DNA of 10,262 nucleotides from an uncultured bacterium (GTDB lineage Bacteria > Patescibacteriota > Patescibacteriia > 2-12-FULL-60-25): positions 1-10,262 of the forward strand of contig CALFEO010000034.1 of assembly GCA_937949995.1 (NCBI GenBank). The letters run 5' to 3'. A program made the position numbers and the translations under genes. Positions 6,499-10,262 of this stretch are shown here, one piece after another. The first letter of the stretch is position 1, and every line of letters begins with the position of its first letter. The notes below the pieces were generated by a model. The model was not told the DNA's origin and ran no database searches. It saw only the letters and a program-made list of their open reading frames with translations.

Positions 6499-6505
6499 AA
6501 TGGAG

Positions 6506-8287
6506 ATGGGTTTTAATCCGAAGATGAATATGGGAGCGCCGATTGGCGGGGCCGGAAATCCGGTACAACAGCCCAAGATGCAGACACCTCCGCCTTTGCC
6601 CAAGAAGACTACGGATCCGGCAGACAAGGCTTTGGCTGATGCTCTTGATAGCGCCAACCGGCAAAATACGGAACTGCAGGAAAAAATCCAGCAATTGACC
6701 GATGAGCTGGAAGGCAAGGAAAAAGAGTTGCAAGCCATCCAAGCCAAGCTCGAGGCCAGCCCCGAGCCAGCGAGGGATGACGAGCTGGCCAATGCCATCG
6801 AGGCGCGCAAAGCCGCGGAAGATGTTATCGACAGGCTGGAGCGTGAAATCTCGGAGCTCAAGGCGAGCGGGAATCAAACCGCAAACCTGCAAAAAGAGCT
6901 GGACGAGGCCCTCGCCGCGCTCAAAGCGACGACCGTTCCAAAAAGCGACGACACTTATGACTACCTGATTGCTGAACGCGAGAAGGTAGAAGAAGAGTGC
7001 CGGCGGCTGCAAAACGAGTTGGACGCGGCTCACGCCAAGTGTGCTGAACTGCAGAACAAACTCGACTTCGAAAAGACGGACGCGGAAAGCGTGTTTCGTC
7101 TCCACATCTCAAAAATCGAAGAGCTGGAAGATAAGATCAGCATTTTGGAAAGCATACCCGATGATGATGAGGATCAAGACAAGCTCGTGCAGAGCTTGTC
7201 CGCTGATCTGCAACTCAAGGATCGTGAAATCCAAAATTTGCTGGATGAAATCCGGCGCATCGAAGACGAAAAGTCTCGACTCAACGAGGAAATTCGACAG
7301 CTCAAAGCCGTTCCGACGACACCTTTTCCGGTCGCGGATCACTCGGTTTGCAATCAAAAGATTCAGGATCTGAACCAAAAGGTTCAAAAACTGAATGAAG
7401 ACTTGCAAAAAGCCTATGACAGGGCCCGACGGCTGGAGACCACGATAGAGTTTGAACAGTCCAAGTTGGTCGAAGCTCAGGAGACGAAAGAATGGGCTGA
7501 AAAGACAGCCAATGCTTTGCATGCATTTCTAAACGAGATCGACCCGGAACCTGACGGAGATCCGGAAATGCGTGAAGAACGCATCTACAATGCGTTCAAG
7601 AATCAGGAACGGACGCAAGTGCGGGCGTCACAAAAAATGATGGTTCTGATCTCGTTCGGGATGTTGCTCGTGGGCATGATTTTCGGAGGCGTGATCGGTT
7701 ACGGCACTTGTGCCATGACCGGCGAGCCTGCGACGGATGAAACCGCAACCGAAGCCGCGTCCGCCAACTCGACGGAAGAGCCGCCTCCGGTTGAAGTTCC
7801 GGTTACGGTGCAGACGGCTCCGAGTGCCAATGCGGAGCCCGAGCCGTCTACGCCCCCGGAGACTTGCTACCCGGCAAATCCCCAAAACATCTTGGCATTG
7901 CTCAATCAAAAGAGCAAAGATGCCACGGTGTGGGGCAGGGTGCAAATCAACACACCTAAAGGCGCAAAGCGCATCGTGTGCCAAGAAACAGAGCGCGCAT
8001 TTGCTGATGGGCGCACGAATTTGGCAGGATGCGAAATCTGCGTACCTTACGGCCCGGGTAGATATCCGGCTGACAGCAAGTACGTATCCGCGATTCTGGG
8101 AAGAACGAATGCCTCTTGTTATGACTACAGAGCCCGGACTCCGGTCAGCGAGTGGAGCGATAAAACAATCCACTTGGACTGCAAGGAAAAACCGGATTAC
8201 TTTATCCCTGCCGACTGCAGGGATATCACCGGTTGCCAGATCGTAGTCCCCGATCCCAAAAAGATCGCCTGCGATACCTGCGACTAA
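6506..8287 (+). CDS. Single-pass membrane protein: long coiled coil plus Cys-rich ectodomain
   Basis: I do not recognise this 593-residue protein. Residues 1-37 are Gly/Pro/Met-rich with a PPPLP motif. About 40-340 is highly charged heptad-type sequence, a long coiled coil broken near 143-153, 217-225 and 269-280. A single membrane segment spans about 378-400. A Glu/Thr/Pro-rich stalk (405-455) leads to a C-terminal domain with cysteines at 454, 492, 509, 512, 538, 559, 571, 577, 589 and 592. Two internal repeats are visible, GCEICVPYG (508-516) and GCQIVVPD (576-583), each preceded by a Cys 17-18 residues earlier. The charge pattern suggests the coiled coil is cytoplasmic and the Cys domain outside, where disulfides could form. 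The same ectodomain ends the next gene. It has its own promoter, Shine-Dalgarno and terminator, so it is probably monocistronic. A scaffold or envelope-tethering role is conjecture. Confidence 0.9.
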   Translation: MGFNPKMNMGAPIGGAGNPVQQPKMQTPPPLPKKTTDPADKALADALDSANRQNTELQEKIQQLTDELEGKEKELQAIQAKLEASPEPARDDELANAIEARKAAEDVIDRLEREISELKASGNQTANLQKELDEALAALKATTVPKSDDTYDYLIAEREKVEEECRRLQNELDAAHAKCAELQNKLDFEKTDAESVFRLHISKIEELEDKISILESIPDDDEDQDKLVQSLSADLQLKDREIQNLLDEIRRIEDEKSRLNEEIRQLKAVPTTPFPVADHSVCNQKIQDLNQKVQKLNEDLQKAYDRARRLETTIEFEQSKLVEAQETKEWAEKTANALHAFLNEIDPEPDGDPEMREERIYNAFKNQERTQVRASQKMMVLISFGMLLVGMIFGGVIGYGTCAMTGEPATDETATEAASANSTEEPPPVEVPVTVQTAPSANAEPEPSTPPETCYPANPQNILALLNQKSKDATVWGRVQINTPKGAKRIVCQETERAFADGRTNLAGCEICVPYGPGRYPADSKYVSAILGRTNASCYDYRARTPVSEWSDKTIHLDCKEKPDYFIPADCRDITGCQIVVPDPKKIACDTCD

Positions 8288-8303
8288 ACCATAACCTCTA
8301 ACG

Positions 8304-8329
8304 GCCCCGAGCAACTTGCTCGGGGCTTT
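8304..8329 (+). terminator. Rho-independent-type terminator after the coiled-coil gene
   Basis: GCCCCGAGCA (8304-8313) and TGCTCGGGGC (8317-8326) form a perfect 10-bp GC-rich stem with a 3-base loop, 16 bases past the stop codon. The T-tract is short (TTT, then AAAAT), but stem strength and position fit a terminator. Confidence 0.75.
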
Positions 8330-8356
8330 AAAATAGGCGATTTTATCTTTAATGGA

Positions 8357-8385
8357 TTGACATTTGGAGTAAAATATGGTAATTC
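8357..8385 (+). promoter_or_regulatory. Promoter of the second membrane-protein gene
   Basis: TTGACA (8357-8362), 17 bases, then TAATTC (8380-8385), preceded by TGG as an extended -10. The hexamer alone is poor, but the perfect -35, the spacing and the TGn match the 6366-6394 promoter. Transcription would begin near 8392, giving a leader of about 50 bases. Confidence 0.5.
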
Positions 8386-8415
8386 TTGATATTCTAAAAC
8401 AAACAGAAATAAGCT

Positions 8416-8428
8416 ACTTTGACAAAAG
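8416..8428 (+). promoter_or_regulatory. Shared 13-base leader element, copy 2
   Basis: ACTTTGACAAAAG is identical to 6423-6435. Here it overlaps the ribosome-binding site AGAGGG (8427-8432), which is 8 bases from the ATG at 8441. From the -35 box to the end of this element is 72 bases, against 70 upstream of the first gene. Confidence 0.6.
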
Positions 8429-8440
8429 AGGGTAAAAAAA

Positions 8441-9841
8441 ATGAACGCGAATTCCAACGACGATGTTATCGTATTTTTTGGAGGCGGAAGAGCCGTGCCG
8501 GCCAAAATGATCAGCCGGTCGAACAAGACACATTTGGTCTTTTACCTGCCTCATCTGAACCCCGGATCGGAAACCGATATCATCGAACAGATTGAGGCGC
8601 GAACCAGCTGTACAACGGCCCGGCGCGCGGTTGTCAAAAAGGTCAGCGGAAACAACAATGTTTCCGGCCGGCCTTTGCGGGCAAGCATTGAACTGGCGTT
8701 TTGCCAGAATGATTTTTCGCCGGCTCCGGCCGATCAGAGCCGAGTCAGTTTGGCGCCGGCCCAAGCAAGCAAACCGCTGGATGCCGTTATCACAACAGCG
8801 CTCGGAGCGGATCGTAACACATTGCTTGCGGAATACGAGATACCGGATGCCAAGATCGGAGAGGAAATTCAGATTCAAGACGACAGCGGAGGGATGATCA
8901 AAGCGCGGATCGAGGAAGCCAAGTTCGAATCAAAAAACTCGGGCGTGAATATCGCGGCTTGCATCGTGAGGGTAACACAGTTCGGTTATGAGCCGGCTGC
9001 CAAAATCGAAGATACGGCCAACGAAAATCCGGACGCAGGCGGACTGAAACCGGCAGAGGCGGATCCGCGAGCTCAATCACACATTCAGCCGGAGCAGACA
9101 GCGGATGAAAATCCGCCCGACTACACGGACGAATCGCGAAATCGGGAAACCGAACCTCCGCGCAAAGCCATGTTGCCGAATGTTCCGCAAAAACAACTTC
9201 CGGCAACAAAAATCAATCCCTTGGTGTTGTTGGCTTCCGGCGCACTGGGTATGCTGATCGCCATCATGACAGCCGGGATTTGGTTATTGGCAGAGGAAGG
9301 AGAAAAACCAACCTCGATTCAAACCCCAGTTCAAAACCCGGCTCCTGTGCCAACAGTGTCGATTGCACCGCCTCTCTACAGCGATGAAGAGATCGCTCGC
9401 CTGTTGGCCGAAGATGACCTGATTTACTTGCCGATGACGACGCAAAATCTGCAAAATTTCTTCGGACAAAGCAATGCGCTCAAGATGCCCGGAAAATTGA
9501 GTGGAAAAACCGAATCCGGCAAGCTGGGAATCGGCTGTCCCACTACCCCGCCCTACAGCCAAGCGACAAATACCACGGACGTGAGCGCTTGCTTCGTATC
9601 TTTGCCGGCCAATGCGACAGCCGGAGAATTCCGGTTGACCAAAGAGACGGCTAAAGCCTGGTTTCATCAAGATGATCCGGCTTGCTTTCGGGAAATCAAC
9701 TCCGAAACGTCAGCCGGCGCAAATCGAAGCGAGATCCGATTGCGGATCAATGCGGAAAAATGCGATTGGCATTTTGACGCGATCAAGAACTGCTTCGATT
9801 ACTCCAAGTGCACCTTTACGGTTCCGAATTTCGTAAAATAA
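8441..9841 (+). CDS. Single-pass membrane protein sharing the Cys-rich ectodomain of its neighbour
   Basis: I do not recognise this 466-residue protein. Residues 8-90 and 112-182 are beta-rich by composition and may be two copies of one domain (THLVFYLP at 30-37 and TLLAEYEIP at 127-135 occupy similar places). A polar, Pro/Glu-rich linker (185-255) precedes one membrane segment (about 260-284) and a second Pro-rich stalk (288-312). The C-terminal domain (about 334-466) has cysteines at 366, 384, 415, 441, 451 and 457. It aligns with the previous protein: QNLQNFFGQS at its start against QNILALLNQK, a middle PACF against ASCY, and a final C-x9-C-x5-C followed by TFTVPN against C-x11-C-x5-C followed by QIVVPD. 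The N-terminal half is presumably cytoplasmic. The start is supported by AGAGGG at 8 bases. The gene has its own promoter and terminator. Confidence 0.9.
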   Translation: MNANSNDDVIVFFGGGRAVPAKMISRSNKTHLVFYLPHLNPGSETDIIEQIEARTSCTTARRAVVKKVSGNNNVSGRPLRASIELAFCQNDFSPAPADQSRVSLAPAQASKPLDAVITTALGADRNTLLAEYEIPDAKIGEEIQIQDDSGGMIKARIEEAKFESKNSGVNIAACIVRVTQFGYEPAAKIEDTANENPDAGGLKPAEADPRAQSHIQPEQTADENPPDYTDESRNRETEPPRKAMLPNVPQKQLPATKINPLVLLASGALGMLIAIMTAGIWLLAEEGEKPTSIQTPVQNPAPVPTVSIAPPLYSDEEIARLLAEDDLIYLPMTTQNLQNFFGQSNALKMPGKLSGKTESGKLGIGCPTTPPYSQATNTTDVSACFVSLPANATAGEFRLTKETAKAWFHQDDPACFREINSETSAGANRSEIRLRINAEKCDWHFDAIKNCFDYSKCTFTVPNFVK

Positions 9842-9867
9842 CAAAAGCGAAAACAGGAGCCGGACTC

Positions 9868-9899
9868 AAAAATCCTTCAAGGCTTTGAAGGATTTTTTT
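9868..9899. terminator. Bidirectional terminator between convergent genes
   Basis: A 13-bp stem pairs 9868-9880 with 9885-9897 around the loop GGCT, and seven T follow on the plus strand (9893-9899). Read on the minus strand the other arm gives a run of five U. It lies 27 bases after the plus-strand gene and 21 bases beyond the end of the minus-strand RNHCP gene, so it can serve both. Confidence 0.88.
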
Positions 9900-9919
9900 A
9901 TTTTCGGATGAGGCGTTGA

Positions 9920-10222
9920 TCAGTTACCGCGAGGATCTTGAACGGAAATACGAATAAGTTCTTCACGATTATCTTGGGCTAAGACGGGCGCGGGACGTAT
10001 GAAGCCGCATTTTTCGCATTTATGAATAATACGCACAGCTTCGCCATGCTTAACCTCCACGCCCGTGGGCCGCATCATGCCCCCGCATTCGTGAGCGCGA
10101 TCTCCGGGAACATCATCCACATGTTTAGACCAAAGACAAGCCGGGCAATGGTTGGTGTAACCGTTGCCAATAACTGAAGTACCGCATTTTTCACAGGTGA
10201 AGTCTTCTTTGGTGCGTTTCAT
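9920..10222 (-). CDS. RNHCP-domain zinc-ribbon protein
   Basis: This is a 100-residue protein of the RNHCP family, a small metal-binding domain of unknown function. Cysteine pairs lie at C10/C13 (CEKC), C26/C29 (in TNHCPAC, followed by LWSKHVD), C46 (HECGG) and C69/C72 (CEKC), giving probably two zinc sites. The name-giving motif RNHCP reads TNHCP here. The frame remains open upstream to an ATG at 10255, but those 11 extra residues fall in the heptamer array at 10228-10262, so the start at 10222 (MKRTKEDFTC) is preferred; neither has a Shine-Dalgarno. It is convergent with the membrane-protein gene and shows no functional link to it. Confidence 0.88.
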   Translation of the reverse strand: MKRTKEDFTCEKCGTSVIGNGYTNHCPACLWSKHVDDVPGDRAHECGGMMRPTGVEVKHGEAVRIIHKCEKCGFIRPAPVLAQDNREELIRISVQDPRGN

Positions 10223-10227
10223 AGAGA

Positions 10228-10262
10228 ATACCAAATACCAATTACCGATTAACAATTAACAA
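10228..10262. repeat. 7-bp tandem array (ATACCAA/TTAACAA)
   Basis: Five heptamers fill the stretch up to the window edge: ATACCAA, ATACCAA, TTACCGA, TTAACAA, TTAACAA. The array begins 5 bases upstream of the RNHCP start codon and may continue beyond the window. Confidence 0.75.

Noticed and set aside
6195..6505. Riboswitch or small RNA in the divergent intergenic region
   Set aside because: Only one short hairpin (6223-6250), repeats and promoters are visible; no conserved riboswitch core was recognised.
6383..8314. Long minus-strand open frames opposite the coiled-coil gene (6383-7105 and 7628-8314)
   Set aside because: They mirror the codon pattern of the plus-strand gene, show no family motif, and the plus frame has a promoter, Shine-Dalgarno and terminator.
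6506..9841. Galactose-binding (SUEL-type) lectin domain in the ectodomains
   Set aside because: The spacing of the last cysteines and a stretch ILGRTNASC recall that family, but the YGR and GDPC signatures and the full cysteine order are absent.
1952..10222. Recoded TGA, as in some candidate phyla
   Set aside because: No gene needs an in-frame TGA to be complete, and nth and the RNHCP gene use TGA as a stop at plausible ends.
10223..10255. Longer N-terminus for the RNHCP protein (start at 10255)
   Set aside because: The extra 11 codons lie in the heptamer repeat array, have no ribosome-binding site and precede the normal family start.

Overview
The window looks like a chromosomal segment from an uncultivated bacterium, possibly of the Candidate Phyla Radiation (Patescibacteria). 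This is inferred from the mix of lean housekeeping genes, membrane proteins without recognisable homologues, weak Shine-Dalgarno use and repeat-filled gene junctions; no rRNA or other marker settles the taxon. All genes read through with the standard code, and TGA is used as a stop for nth and for the RNHCP gene.

Left and centre (122-6194, all minus strand, read right to left): two different cofactor-independent phosphoglycerate mutases in tandem (gpmI-2, 6 bases, gpmI-1), then an endonuclease III (nth), a PAP2-type membrane phosphatase with a possible leaderless promoter, and the endolytic transglycosylase MltG. These cover lower glycolysis, base-excision repair and cell-wall or lipid-carrier metabolism. 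Nth is bracketed by two clusters of a 45-46 bp AT-rich repeat family that forms long hairpins. One cluster runs into the nth reading frame and supplies its last ~21 codons; the other abuts the gpmI-1 stop.

Right (6195-9900, plus strand): a divergent intergenic region leads into two genes I could not assign to a known family. Each encodes a single-pass membrane protein. The cytoplasmic parts differ (a long coiled coil in the first, probable beta-rich domains in the second), but both have a Pro-rich stalk and a cysteine-bearing C-terminal ectodomain that aligns between the two. The upstream regions also match in layout: TTGACA, 17 bp, a TGn-type -10, about 29 bases, then an identical 13-mer. 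This looks like an ancient duplication that included the promoter, and it is the best candidate here for an undescribed system. Each gene is followed by a hairpin terminator.

Far right (9920-10222, minus strand): a small RNHCP-type zinc-ribbon protein, convergent with the second membrane-protein gene.

Three unrelated sequences at gene edges (85-112, 6434-6468, 10228-10262) are all tandem arrays with a 7-base period, which is a recurring theme of the non-coding DNA here.
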